A stretch of 64,000 nucleotides of DNA. It comes from Zea mays (lineage: Eukaryota > Streptophyta > Magnoliopsida > Poales > Poaceae). The translations under genes were made by a program, and so were the position numbers. The notes below the pieces were generated by a model that did no database searches, had not been told where the DNA came from, and saw nothing but the letters and a program-made list of their open reading frames with translations. Position 1 is the first letter of the stretch. The number at the start of each line of letters is the position of its first letter. Of this stretch, positions 43,450 to 54,942 are shown piece by piece. The stretch spans positions 9,486,850 to 9,550,849 of the forward strand of contig NC_050102.1 of NCBI RefSeq assembly GCF_902167145.1. Direction: 5' to 3'.

Positions 43450-45395
43450 GGAGCCCTGGGCTTCCAATAACTAGAGGAAGCCCAGGTCGGACGGTGCAAT
43501 CCGATCGAGTCGGACCACATCCAGACGTCTATAAAACAAGACCCGGAGTGCTAGAGTTCAGTTTTTTGCGCTCCACCCCGATTCATTAGCGATAGCGACA
43601 CCGCGTGCGACGACGGCGGTTGCCCCAGAGCGTGCGCGACGGTGGATCCCCAGCCGGTGGCCGCAACTCCATGACCTCGACGCACGGTGGTGGAGGTTCC
43701 TCGATCCGGAGTAGTGGCGGCAGTTCCCAGGTCGGTGGCGGCGGCTCCCCGATCCAGAGGGCGAGAGACAGCGGGGCCCTTGTGCGGGCAAGCGGCGGCG
43801 TCCCCGAGGTCCCGAGGAGGCGGCACTTCCAAGGCCGGCGAGCAAGCGACGCCCGTCGACGTGCGAGTAGCGACGGCGACGCATGAGGCACGATCTTCGA
43901 GCGAGCGGCGTCACGGAAGGCCCGAGATGCGCGCAACGATGATCGCGCGTGACATCCTCTGATCCGGCGCAGTTTTCTTTTCGATTATTGTGTTTTATGC
44001 CTATCACATGTATTATTTATGCCAAAAACTGTACGATTTTATGCTTAAACACAGAGTTCGTATATCAGTTTACTGCATGCACATTGGAAAGGCAATTCAT
44101 TGATTTATGCTATTCGTAATTTGCGCGCATGCAATGGAAACTCCCACGATTTTTGGCATAATTTTTTGATCTGTATAAAAATAGAAACCGCATGCATGCG
44201 GTTGCCATATTTTCGGATCTGTCATAAAAATAGGATAGTAATAACAACCTACTAGAGCTATCAACCTCGCACATTGATTCGGTATTTACGCTTATAATTT
44301 AGTGATTTTATGCTCAAAACTTAAGGTTTTTACGCTCCATCCGGGGATGCGTCCACCAGTGAACAACATGCCAGATTTTTTACGCAGTGTGACGAATTGC
44401 ATAAATACTTACACAGTGTGGCATATTTAGTATGAGTATATATCATAAAATGGTTATTACGATCTATCTGCATGGCTGTTGGAGCGATCCTAAATTTATG
44501 GAGGAAATAAAGCATTTAAAGTAGAAACCGCCACACATATCTTTCCTAAATTTACGCGCATGCAAGGGAACGTGTTTGACTCATGCATGCATCTTGCCAT
44601 AATTTTTGGATCTGTATAACCGCATGCATGCGGCTGCCATATTTTTCGGATCTGCCATAAAAATAGGATCGTAATAACAACCTACTAGAGCTATCAACCT
44701 CTCGCATTGGCTCGGTACTTACGCTTATAATTGAAGGATCTTATGCTCAAAACTTAAGGTTTATTACGCTCCAACCCGGAGATGCGTCCACCCGTGAATA
44801 ACATGCCAGATTTTTTACGCAGTGTAACGAATTGCATAAATAGCTACACCATGTAGTATAATTTGTATCAATATATATCATAAACTAGATCTAATGTGTT
44901 TAGCTGCATGGCTGTTGGAGGGATCCTATATTTATGAAAGAAATAAAACATTAAATACGATTTTTGTTTCTATGCGTGCAATTTATTTCCTTTCGTTGCA
45001 CATTATTTTTATCATAAATTCGTGTGCATGCAGCTGGTAACAGATTTTTACGTAGTATACTGAATTGCATAATTATCTACACAGGATAGCATATTTAGTA
45101 GCAGTACATATCATAAAATGGTCCTTACGAGCCTAGTTGCATGGCTGTTGCAGAGATCCTAAATTTATGGAGGAAATAAAGCATTTAAAAATAGAAATCG
45201 TCACACGTATCTTTCCTAAATTTATGCGCATGCAAGGGGATGTGTTTGACGCATGCATGCATTCCTTTTTTGCGCGCAGAGACGTGGGCGCGGGTGGTGC
45301 AACCGACAGCCTGGTCCAGTCGGTACGCTGGGTTGAACCAGGTTACAGGGATGATCGACCTGGGCTTCCTTTAACTATTGGAAGCCCAGGGCTCC
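43450..45395. mobile_element. Non-autonomous element with hairpin termini, flanked by (TA)n on both sides
   Basis: The ends are 40-bp inverted repeats (43450-43489 and 45356-45395; 37 of 40 match). Each end is itself a hairpin: CCTGGGCTTCC (43455-43465; 45359-45369) pairs with GGAAGCCCAGG (43476-43486; 45380-45390). The interior has a GC-rich block (about 43550-43960) with no recognised protein, then AT-rich sequence built of two long direct repeats (about 44150-44580 and 44590-44960) and a partial third (about 45030-45260). TA microsatellites adjoin both ends, recalling rice Micron elements, which target TA repeats. No transposase. Class uncertain. Confidence 0.75.
44150..45260. repeat. Long direct repeats inside the hairpin element
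   Basis: Shared landmarks in order: GCATGCATGCGG, GGATCTG.CATAAAAATAGGAT, ACAACCTACTAGAGCTATCA, TGCTCAAAACTTAAGG, ACATGCCAGATTTTTTACGC, TGCATGGCTGTTG. Two nearly full copies and a third that holds only the second half. Confidence 0.85.
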
Positions 45396-45409
45396 CGTTA
45401 TACCTACCC

Positions 45410-45417
<8 letters not shown>

Positions 45418-45455
<38 letters not shown>
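45418..45455. repeat. (TA)n microsatellite, right flank of hairpin element
   Basis: About 19 AT dinucleotides, directly before the continuation of the jacalin fragment. Confidence 0.95.
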
Positions 45456-45456
<1 letters not shown>

Positions 45457-46648
45457 CCAGGTTCTACGATTCAACAATAATCATGGGCCCGATCGTGGTC
45501 AGGTCTCTGACGTTTCACACGAACAAGCGGACGTATGGGTCGTACGGCGATAAGTACGACACGTACTTCTCCACGAGCTTTACCAATGGGTAGTGGGGTT
45601 TCATAGCATGGAGGGGTGGTACATCGACAACATTGGAGTCTGATCCATGTTCAGGAAGGCAAGGTGGCGCAACAGCGGTTTGTGAGCAGGCCGAAGACAC
45701 CGACTAGCCCATAGTGCATTACAACATGGTCGCTCAGGTGTCGAGCGCTACATATACGGACGACGAGGTAACTAAAAGGTTCTTGCAAGTCCGAAACTCT
45801 GAATCCGGTTCGGAAATGCGATCGATGCATTGTAATCGTTTTTGCAGGTTGCTTATGGCATGGTGAAAGAACCGGTTCCGATGAGACCAGGGCCATGGGG
45901 TGGGGAGGGAGGCTAGGCATGGGACGACTGGGTTTACACCGGCGTGAAGTGTTGTGCCGAATCAAGTTGCCAGGATATGCAATGAGCCTTGCATATATGT
46001 TTTCCCTTGAACCCATCTACAAGTGAAGTTGGACTTCCTGCACGAGGTGCTGACGTGCGTGTACGGCTACTACAGCACGCACGAGCAGGGAGGGCGAGCC
46101 TCGGGTCCTGAGGTGGCTGACGTTCGTCACCAACTAGGCAAGTATGGGTCGTTCAACAACGAGTTTGGCGCTTACTTCTCGTCGGCAACATCGGAGGGCA
46201 AGGTGGTGGGGATCCACGGCCGCAGCGGCGTGCACATGCCAGCACTAGCTCGGGGACTGGAGGCCTGCCCCCAAGTACGTGTTGTCCAAGTACCTGTTCT
46301 GATCACCAAGCAGCTGCTCGGTTTACACGTATCTTGTTTTGGGCGAGTGAATTTTGATTACTTATAGCATTACCATTTATTGGTTCGGGGCATAATCATA
46401 CGTGTCGATTGAATTGAAGAGATGTAGATGTCCAAGTATATCCTCTTTCTTGAATTTCAAGATATTCTATATTGATTCTTTAATATTTACCACACGAATT
46501 TTACATATTATAGTTATGCTTGTTGTTTCGTATCTATGTTTATACATTTTTTTAATTCCGTGGCAACGCACGGGTATAAACCTAGTTTATATATAAGAGG
46601 ATTGAATCCCCTTTAATTTCCCTTAATCCACTCCTAACCGAACAAGCC

Positions 46649-48106
46649 TTTAGAAAGAAAGAGAACGCTATACTCATCGATTTAGTTCGTTTGATTGCAA
46701 TGACAGAACGGAGCGGGACGTGACGCTCCCTTAAATAAATTTGTTTGGTTCAGGGTCAAGAGTTGGGACATGACTACCTCAGTGTTGTATCCAGTTATCG
46801 CTCAAAATTAGAGGGCCGAAAGAGTACGCCAGGACATCCGTGTCTGTCCCGCAACTAAACGCACCCAAAAAACCCGTAAGTGTCTCGGGATGCAGAAACG
46901 TGCCAATTGGAAGGCGCCAGAGATCCCTTCTATCTGGATGGAAATCAATTTACGTATTTTATTGATATGACTGACTATTACGTTTTTCTTCTTCTTCTTT
47001 TGCTATCTTAATTGAAGGGCGGGCATGCAGACAGCTCCTGCCCTGTCGTTTTGTTCGAAAAGAAGTTTTTTTTTTAAAAAAAGAACCACTTCTATTAAAC
47101 AAGATTTAAAATAGTTTAGTTTAGGGTTTAGGGACCGACCATGAGAACAAAGCTGGATCCTGCTACCAGGCCAAGCAACGTGTGTGGCCTCTTTCGCGCT
47201 AACCAAAGTCTCTGGTGTCTTATTAAAACCCAAGAAACTTCAGAAGGTACCGGTCATCCAATCGTGTACATGACATCTAGGGCAAACAAGAAATGGGGAA
47301 AAAAAAACACAAGCAAATTCATAAAGAGAAGCGCAATTTAAAATTATATATAAAATAATGTCCGTTCTTTTCTTTTCCTTGTTTCATTCAGAGAACTTAT
47401 TAACCAAATCTTTCTATACGGGTTCGCTGAACTTCTAAACAAAACTGTGTGAGGTTTCTCCTTTTTTTCCCTTCTCTGCATTCAAGTTAATTTGTAAGTC
47501 CAGTTTTGTGGGGTCATGGACTGCATCATGGCTTTTCTTTTAAAGAAAATAAAATACATTACTGGTTTTCTGTAGCTGAAGAGGAAACCAGCAAACCCTT
47601 GCCACAGCAAACTAAGTTTTCTGGCACTTTCTTAAAAAAAACAGCCACATCAGAGTTATGGCTTGTTTGACGTTTGGGCATCACCGAGAGCAGCCTAATT
47701 CCTACAGCATTCAGGTGAATTCCAAATGGGGGCACCAAGATGCCGCGCCGTGAGAAGAACAGGCAGCGGTTGTTGGCCATTGAAGCAACTGCAGCAGAGC
47801 TGTAGCATGGTATCAAGCGTTAAATTTCCCCTGGTTAGCTGTTTGGTTGGTGTCGCAAGAATCGGTACGACCAAAAGCCATCAAATTTCAGCCATATTTT
47901 CCACGCACAGATCCTGCGCTCGAATCCGCCACCAGAATTTTCTTGTCCGAGCCTTTATGGCCGGCCTGTACAACGGAACGCGTATGAGTTCCGCTATCAC
48001 GGCGGGCGGCGGGCGCCGGGGATACGAATAAAGCCCATCAAGGATAATGCTGGTACACGCAGCCACTAAACCAAGGATATTTTTTTCCGTTTCTTTCTTT
48101 CTTAGT

Positions 48107-48143
<37 letters not shown>

Positions 48144-48761
48144 CTGTGCAGTGCGTTGTGTGTGCTTGGCTCCCACCACTTTCTCTCTCTGCACTTTGAA
48201 AACTTCGAAAGCCTCTGGCAAGCTAAGCACGGACAGCCCTCCGTTTTCGTTGTCGGCATGTCAACCCTCTCCTCCTCCTCTTTCTCCCGTGCACTCCATC
48301 AGCAGTGCTTCCTCGCTCTAAAAATGGGAGCCGGGCACTGAGGCGGAAGAGCAAGGCGCCCTTCATCCATTAGCCAGCCAAGGTAAGGAGGGAACCACCC
48401 ATCCTCCTCTTCCACTTCAAGCATCATCAGTGTCGATCCGACGTTCCCAGTCAAGAATCAATTTCGACGATCACTATTTTGGTCCACTGCAAAATTGTAA
48501 ATTCTCCCATGTCATCAGTTCTTGCTTCGTTCCCTTCACGTTCTGACTTTATTGTTCAAATGCTCATCCATGCAATGGGTTTACAACCAGCATTCGCAAA
48601 CTTGAACTTTCCTTTTTTTACATAAAAAAATAATAAAAAAGAGGTTCTCTTTTATGTTCCGGTCACATTTCATTTACTGGCACGATGAATTTCTCTGACA
48701 ACATTCTTCGCCCACCGTGCAGGTGATTTCTGAGCCAGCCAGGAGCTTGACAGTCACAGGG
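46649..48761 (+). other. Upstream region, 5' UTR and leader intron of the NEK gene
   Basis: 46649-48050 has no recognised genes. A (CT)n tract at 48111-48139 is typical of plant core promoters and 5' UTRs. A probable leader intron runs from a GTAAGG donor at about 48381 to the AG at 48721, because the sequence just before the NEK ATG follows a CGTGCAG acceptor. Confidence 0.5.
48111..48139. repeat. (CT)n microsatellite upstream of NEK
   Basis: About 14 TC units, roughly 620 bases before the start codon, before the leader intron. Confidence 0.95.
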
Positions 48762-51700
48762 ATGGAGCAGTACGAGGTGCTGGAGCAGATTGGGAAGGGT
48801 TCGTTCGGCTCGGCGCTCCTGGTGAGGCACAAGGCTGAGAGGAAAAGGTATGGATGGATGCTTGCTTGCTTTGTTTCCATGGTGTCACTCAGCCTGCCTC
48901 GTTTTGCTACAGGTATGTCTTGAAGAAGATCCGCCTCGCACGCCAGACCGACCGGTGCCGCCGATCAGCACACCAGGAGGTATGCTCATACTTTGTGTCC
49001 AATTACGACCTTCGGCGTCATAAATCTGAAACTGGTTCAGAACACAAGTGGTTATAAATTTTGCAAAACAGAGAGAATTTGAGCTCTCCAAGGGGACAAA
49101 CAGACACCTTTGTTTCCTTGTAGGGCATGCACGGCTGCTATCCGATGTTAGGAAACATGATTTGTTTCGTTGCCATGATCTTGTGCTAATACATGTATAA
49201 TAAACCTACACAAAACATGTGAAAGATTCACCACCTTGATGAACAGATGGAGCTCATCGCAAAAGTAAGGAATCCTTACATTGTGGAATACAAAGATGCT
49301 TGGGTGGAGAAGGTGAGCATGGTCCCCTGCAGATGCTGCTGTTCACAGTTGTTGCAGCATCCTAAGGGCAGTCTCCGGTCTAGTTCCTTTCCTTGACGCT
49401 TCAACGGTCCTGATGAAGGATGATGTGTATGCTCATAATTGCTTGAAAAGGAACAGTTTTTTTTTGTTGTTGTTGTCGTCAGGGTTGCTACGTGTGTATT
49501 GTCATTGGTTACTGCGAGGGAGGGGACATGTATGTCGACTTCTGAAACTTCATCCCCTCAACTGACCTGAACTACAATTCTGACCAGTGTTTGTCATTTG
49601 TTTTGTGCAGGTCAGAGGCCATTAAGAAGGCTAACAGTAACCATTTCTCAGAAGAGGTAGCTCACTAGACTGTCATCTGTACAGCATGTTCTGTGCCCTC
49701 ACATTCTGCTCACTGCATTTTGCCCCTCTGGGGTATCCACTCTTCACTGCATGCAGAAACTTTGTGTGTGGCTTGTGCAGCTCCTGACGGCACTTGATTA
49801 CTTGCATGCCAATCATATCCTTCATCGTGATGTTAAGGTTGCTAGATTCATAGCCTTTTTGTTACCTTACACTCGCAAAGTACCCATGCTGCTTGAGTGG
49901 TACTGATACTCATCATGCCTTGTCACTGTTTCAGTGCTCAAACATATTTCTCACAAAGGATCAAAACATAAGGCTTGGTAAGCATCCTGTTGTCAAGTAT
50001 GCTTTTGGGAAAATTTCCATGTACCTATAAAGTCGATCAGATAAATGATTCAGTTATCACACCCTTTTGTTCCAAACATATGGTCTGAAACAGGTGATTT
50101 TGGTCTTGCTAAAGTCTTAACTTCTGATGATTTAGCTTGTTCAGTGAGTTTTCTTGCTCGATCCCTAGGTATTTGACGTGTTCCTCTGTCTATGTTGCTT
50201 CTGACTCTGACCATGTGCTGCTTCTGAAGGTTGTGGGAACTCCAAGTTACATGTGCCCTGAACTTCTTGCTGACATTCCATATGGTTCCAAGTCTGACAT
50301 ATGGTCCCTCGGTAAGATTGTATACATCAATTTTCAGTTGCATCTATTCTTCTGAACGTTGGGTGTCTGTCATCTTTGGCTAAACTCCTGCAATGTCCAT
50401 TCTCCAGGCTGCTGCATCTATGAGATGGCTGCTTTCAAGCCTCCATTCAAAGCATTTGTGAGTAACATATCATGTTTTTTTATGAAATCTAGTTTTATCA
50501 TAACATGTACCTTCATTGGTGATTTTCGACTCTTACAGGATATGCAAGCACTGATAAATAAGATTAACAAGTCTGCTGTACCTCCTCTACCAACGATGTA
50601 CTCTGGTGCATTGTAAGTCATTGGCCTATACAGTTTACATGCAGTCCTTCTGTCCTTGTGAAATCCTTATGACGATCCAGCATATAATATCTCTGTTAGC
50701 CCAAATACAACAACAACAACAAAGCCTTTTTGTCCCAAACACGTTGGGGTAGGCTAGAGATGAAACCTCATATGAAAACCTCAGAGCTCAAACCCCCAAA
50801 GAAAAGAAAAGGGAGACAAAGGCAAAGGAGAACCGAAAAACGATGAAACGGAGAAACACATAAAAAGAGATAAAACCCACAAGAACCAGCAAGATCTAAA
50901 GGGGCCCAAGAAAAGGTCAAACGATTAAGGAGGAAAAGCGAAACTACAAATCAGGGTTCTGGCACGTGAATTGCACACTTCCACCCCTTCCTATCCACGG
51001 TGAGCTCTTTATCAATATTCCACTCCTTCAGGTCCCTCTTCACAGCCTCTGTCCACGTCAAGGTTGGTCGACCTCTACCTCTCTTCACATTCTCGGGACG
51101 CCTAATTATTCCGATATGCACTGGTGCCTCTTCAGCTCTTCGTTGGATATGTCCAAACCATCTCAAACGATGTTACATAAGCTTCTCCTCAATTGGCGCC
51201 ACTCCCACTCTCTCTCGTATATCATTATTCCGGACTCGATCTCTCCTTGTGTGGCCACATATCCAGCGCAACATACGCATCTATGCCACACTTAGTTGTT
51301 GGACATGTCGTCTTTTAGTGGGCCAACATTCTGCTCCATACAACATAGCCAGCCGGATTGCTGTCCTGTAGAATTTGCCTTTTAGTTTGTGTGGCACCCG
51401 GGGGTCACATAAGATACCCGCAGCTTGCCGCCACTTCAACCATCTAGCTTTAATTCTATGACTAACATCCTCATCGATGTCTCCCTCCTTCTGAAGCATT
51501 GATCCTAAGTAACAAAAAGTGTCTTTCTTGGGTACCACTTGCCCATCAAGACTAACATCGCCATCCTCATACCACATGGCACTGAAATCACACTTCATAT
51601 ACTCTGTTTTAGACCTACTAAGCCTAAAACCTTTTGCTTCCAGCGTCTGCCTCCACAATTCCATCTTTTGCGAAACACCACTACTACTCTCCTCAATAAG

Positions 51701-53428
51701 TACCACATCATCGGCAAAAAGCATACACCACGGTATATCTCCTTGTATGTCCCTTGTGACCTCATCTATCATCAAAGCGAAAAGATAAGGGCTCAAAGCC
51801 GACCCTTGATGTAGTCCTATGTTAATTGGAAAGTCATCGGTGTCTCCATCACTTGTTCGGACACTTGTCACAACATTAGTGTACATACCTTTAATAAGAT
51901 TAATGTACTTTGTTGATACTTTGTGTTTTTCCAAGGTCCACCACATTAGCCCAAATACGAATTACTAATAAAATCTTCATTCTGGTCATACAGTAGGGGA
52001 CTCGTCAAAAGCATGCTGCGCAAAAGTCCAGATCATAGACCAAGAGTATGTGTTAGTTCGCCATCACTGCGAATTGCACCTCACCCTGAAATCTGAGCTT
52101 ATTTATTCATCCTGGTTCCTCTGTTTCAGGCTGCAGAACTGCTTAAGCATCCACACCTTCAGCCATACGTGTTTGAACTCCAATTGAAATCCACTCCTCG
52201 CAATTTGTTCTCTGCTAAGCTTCCTACCAGATACGTCACAAATAAGGCTGCGGTTTCTGATGCCGAAGACAATTGTCCACCAAAATACAGCAAGAGCCAT
52301 TCATTTAAATTGGACAGGCATGGTCGTCCTGGTTCTACAACTCGGAAAGACTGTCCAGAACTAAGTGAACAAATGGAGGGATTGTCAGTCCAAGTCACCA
52401 AGAATGTTAATGATGAACTGATACATGAGAAGTATCCAAAAGTTACAACGTCTCCTGCACCTACTCCGAGAAGAGCTTCATCGACACCAAGACGACGACT
52501 AGAAGCTTCAAAGACATTTCATGCTAGAACAGCACATAAGGAGGTATGAAGTACCTGACCATTTGAAAACTCACCAAGTTGTTGGTAGCCTTATTTTCAG
52601 TCATTGTTCAGATTTTACAACATAACTGATTAACTGTTGATATTGTCAGTCCCTAGCCAGTAGACACCACTAAGGCACTAACCTGTTCTTCAGAAAATGA
52701 AAAGCAACTAGGTTTTTCAGAAACTGACATTTCCTTGCCTCTTGCCAAGAAAAAACAAGATGAAAGATTGCTTCTAGCTTCTTTGTGGCATCTTAAAACA
52801 TTTTAAATTGGCAACTTGTTATCTTTGAAGTGATTCTACAAAATTTATGTTGTTTTGGCACCAGCAATCTCAAAGGTCAAGGTCTTCAGCAAACCAAGCG
52901 AGTCAAGCACGGAGAGAATCACTCCCCATGCGTATGATCAAAACTCCTGATAAGAGGCAGGCCACTGACATTCTCACTAGATTGAAATCTCCTGACGTTT
53001 CAGTAAACTCTCCTCGAATAGACAGAATTGCTGAATTCCCACTGGCATCCTTTGAAACCCCATTACATCGCATCACAAAGCTCACATCGCCATCTATCAT
53101 TGACCAATATATTACCAAGGACAAGTGCACTTTCCAAGTGCTCCGAAGCGATAGCGAAAACTACACTGACTCTCCTGACGTCGACCTTCTTGGTTCTGAC
53201 AATTCACCTAGGAGTTCATCGAATTTGAGGCAGAGGAGGTTTGACACGAGGTCTTACCAGCAGAGAGCTGAGGCTCTAGAGGGATTGCTTGAGTTCAGTG
53301 CTCAATTGCTACAGCAGGAGAGGTTTGAGGAGTTGGGGATCTTGCTGAAGCCATTTGGACCCGGTAAGGCATCTCCAAGAGAGACAGCCATATGGTTGTC
53401 AAGGAGTTTGAAAGAAACTGGATTATAA
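48762..53428 (+). CDS. NIMA-related (NEK) Ser/Thr protein kinase, 14 coding exons
   Basis: Plant NEKs phosphorylate tubulin-associated and other targets and affect cell expansion and stress response. Exons: 48762-48847, 48913-48979, 49247-49312, 49483-49529, 49611-49656, 49781-49837, 49935-49977, 50094-50143, 50230-50311, 50408-50457, 50539-50612, 51994-52045, 52130-52543, 52865-53428. They total 1698 nt, 565 aa, with GT-AG borders. The N-terminal kinase domain has the glycine loop [12 protein letters not shown], the catalytic Lys in VLKKIRL, HRDVKCSN (about 119-126), DFGLAK (139-144), [11 protein letters not shown] and SDIWSLGCC. The Ser/Arg/Pro-rich tail ends in a coiled-coil-like block ([20 protein letters not shown]) shared by plant NEKs. 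Start is ATG 48762; the in-frame sequence before it follows a leader-intron acceptor. Exon 12 is short and least certain. A LINE sits in intron 11. Confidence 0.93.
50709..51945 (-). mobile_element. 5'-truncated RTE-type LINE in NEK intron 11
   Basis: Flanked by the 13-bp duplication TTAGCCCAAATAC (50696-50708 and 51946-51958). On the minus strand it starts within the reverse-transcriptase domain and ends in a (TTG)n-type tail (CAACAACAACAAC on the plus strand at 50709). Antisense to the kinase. The duplicated target and simple-repeat tail are those of target-primed reverse transcription. Confidence 0.92.
50951..51946 (-). pseudogene. LINE reverse-transcriptase C-terminal part
   Basis: A 221-aa frame (51946-51281) has [33 protein letters not shown] (FADD active site) and [15 protein letters not shown] second frame (51166-50951, [26 protein letters not shown]) continues the protein after a frameshift. 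The N-terminal endonuclease and the first half of RT are missing. Confidence 0.88.
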
Positions 53429-54942
53429 CCAGCGGCCTGTAAGTGCAACACTAAACCTGCAATGACTTTGTATCTTCACAAGCTTCAACCTACCCTGTAC
53501 AGTTACAGTATTGTGATTTTTTCACTTGACTGGTCTGGTCTTAGTGGAACACTGCAACATGTTGACATGGTTAGTTCGGCAATCATCTGCTTTCTGTAAA
53601 CCTGTAATAACATGCTTGAGAATTTACCAATCAGATGAAAAATAGCTTAGATGCCTGTGAATTTGTATCTTGAAATCATGTAAATCAGCAAGAGTTGACA
53701 TTTGGAGAGCCCCTTTCTATGACGCAGCTTGATATCGTTCATTGTCATTGCATTTTGTACTTTTCTTCAGGTCATGAAAACAATGAAGTGTTCATGGTCC
53801 TTCAGTTTTGTTCTTGATTTATATGTATCTTCTACAGAAAACTGGTTCAGAGCTGGTGTTTAGGGTCCTTCAATATATAGAAAACTGGTTCAGAGCTGTC
53901 CCTTGCTGCTCTGCACGATCCATAGATAAACAATCAACATTTGCCAATTTGCTGGTGTCAGGGTGGAGAGCATGTCATATGATAAATTAATAACCTGCTT
54001 GCCTGTGTTTACTGGGCTCAGCATGTATTTTCCTGTCCTTTTGTTACTTGTTCTTCCATTTGTCATTGCAGAAACATAAAAACATACTTGCTGCAACTCT
54101 ACCTTCTTTCTCTACACCCCAATTCAAACTGATGCAAAACTATCTGATCAGTAAAATCTGATGAGCTTCCACAATTCAACCGTACCAGGTAATTCATGAC
54201 ATACACGGCATACAGGCACAATTGTTGTTGACCAGTTCCATCCAAGTTTTCTGATGAAAGCTAAGCAGCACTTAAATAGTTGAAATCATACACCCGTATC
54301 TTGGTCCTTTCCCAACTCAGGTTTCTGAAGTAGTTTAGGGATTCATGTCGAACTTCTGTTTCTAACAATATAACATGGAGATACTGGAACTAATTTGCTG
54401 AAAGTGGCACATACACACCATCTTCTGCCTAGTTAGATCAGTCAATATATACAAACCTTTCTTTCAGCACTAAATATTTTTTTAGAAGTTTGTAACATTG
54501 ACAACATGTAGCATAGCATGCTGTCTCCCTTTATTTACCAAGTTCAGCAGTTAGGAGCAACATTCACATTTTATTTTATTCTGCAGCATCTCAAATTTCA
54601 GTTGTAAGAGACATTTTGCTGGCCAAACTTTTACATTTTTCAAAGCAATTAGTTTGCTAGGTTGAATTGAACTGTATTCTGATTTTACAGATACACATGC
54701 AGGACCCAATTTCATTAAAAACACTGGTCCAAATGTCAAAGACATCAGAATGCTCGAATATTTTTTATGAATCAACAGAAGTTTCAACCTATTAAAATGG
54801 CTTTTTTATCCCACAATAAGTGATAGTCAATCCCCACATTGGGGGAACACCTTTATTGAAGCATCTTATCAGCTGCTTTTACACCAATAGCTTGTACATT
54901 AAATTGTAAAACTCAACACAAACAACAAAGCAACTCAAAAAC
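53429..54942. other. Intergenic region between convergent NEK and RPI genes
   Basis: Holds the 3' UTR of NEK on the left and that of the isomerase gene on the right. Mildly AT-rich; short frames only. A local duplication of GAAAACTGGTTCAGAGCTG occurs at about 53837 and 53879. No other gene recognised. Confidence 0.55.

Larger units (their letters stand above)
43025..46330 (+). pseudogene. Captured jacalin-type lectin gene, degenerate, at least two domains
   Basis: First domain: exon 43025-43257 (YGPWGGSGSTIFDDGVWQIN, LTRAVGISSIKVQYDQNGQA, NKHGFSGGVILDK), ending at a GT donor. It continues after the hairpin element at about 45459-45640 (GPIVVRSLTFHTNKRTYGSY, YFSTSFTNG). Second domain: about 45850-46330 (GPWGGEGG, DDWVYTGVK, then FLHEVLTCVYGYYSTHEQ and GAYFSSATSEGKVVGIHGRS). 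Jacalin-related lectins bind mannose or galactose sugars. Frameshifts and stops (for example near 45590, 45915 and 46120) and loss of the segment between the first two pieces show it is non-functional. Carried within the Helitron. Confidence 0.85.
31206..46585 (+). mobile_element. Helitron carrying MEX1-type and jacalin-type gene fragments, with nested insertions
   Basis: The 5' end TCTCTACTACATATTAAGG fits the plant Helitron start (TCTMTAYTA...). The 3' end CCGTGGCAACGCACGGGTAT..CTAG fits the consensus YCGTNRYAAHGCACGKGYA...CTAG and includes the CCGTG/CACGG hairpin (46558-46573). It sits between A (31205) and T (46586), the Helitron target, with no duplication. It has no Rep/helicase frame and so is non-autonomous. 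Without the nested Gypsy element it would be about 5.4 kb. Captured fragments (MEX1-type, an unidentified exon, jacalin domains) all lie on the plus strand, in the Helitron's own orientation, as is common for gene-capturing Helitrons. Confidence 0.88.
31149..46648. mobile_element. MITE split by the Helitron (arms 31149-31205 and 46586-46648)
   Basis: The two arms are inverted relatives: the left begins GGGTTTGTTCAGTTTGAAGG and ends ATCCTCTCCTATTTAAA; the right, reverse-complemented, begins GGCTTGTTCGGTTAGGAGTG and ends CAATCCTCTTATATATAAA. Joined at 31205/46586 they form one foldback element of about 120 bp. This independently fixes the Helitron ends. The duplication of the MITE itself was not identified. 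Confidence 0.75.

Noticed and set aside
43551..44007. GC-rich frames inside the hairpin element as a transposase
   Set aside because: Several overlapping frames on both strands with low-complexity Arg/Ser/Pro content and no catalytic motif.
46649..47130. Possible further transposon right of the MITE
   Set aside because: Some transposon-like words but no matching inverted ends or duplication could be found.
51281..51946. A 221-aa reverse-transcriptase frame as a host gene
   Set aside because: Contained in a LINE with target duplication and tail inside a kinase intron; 5' truncated.
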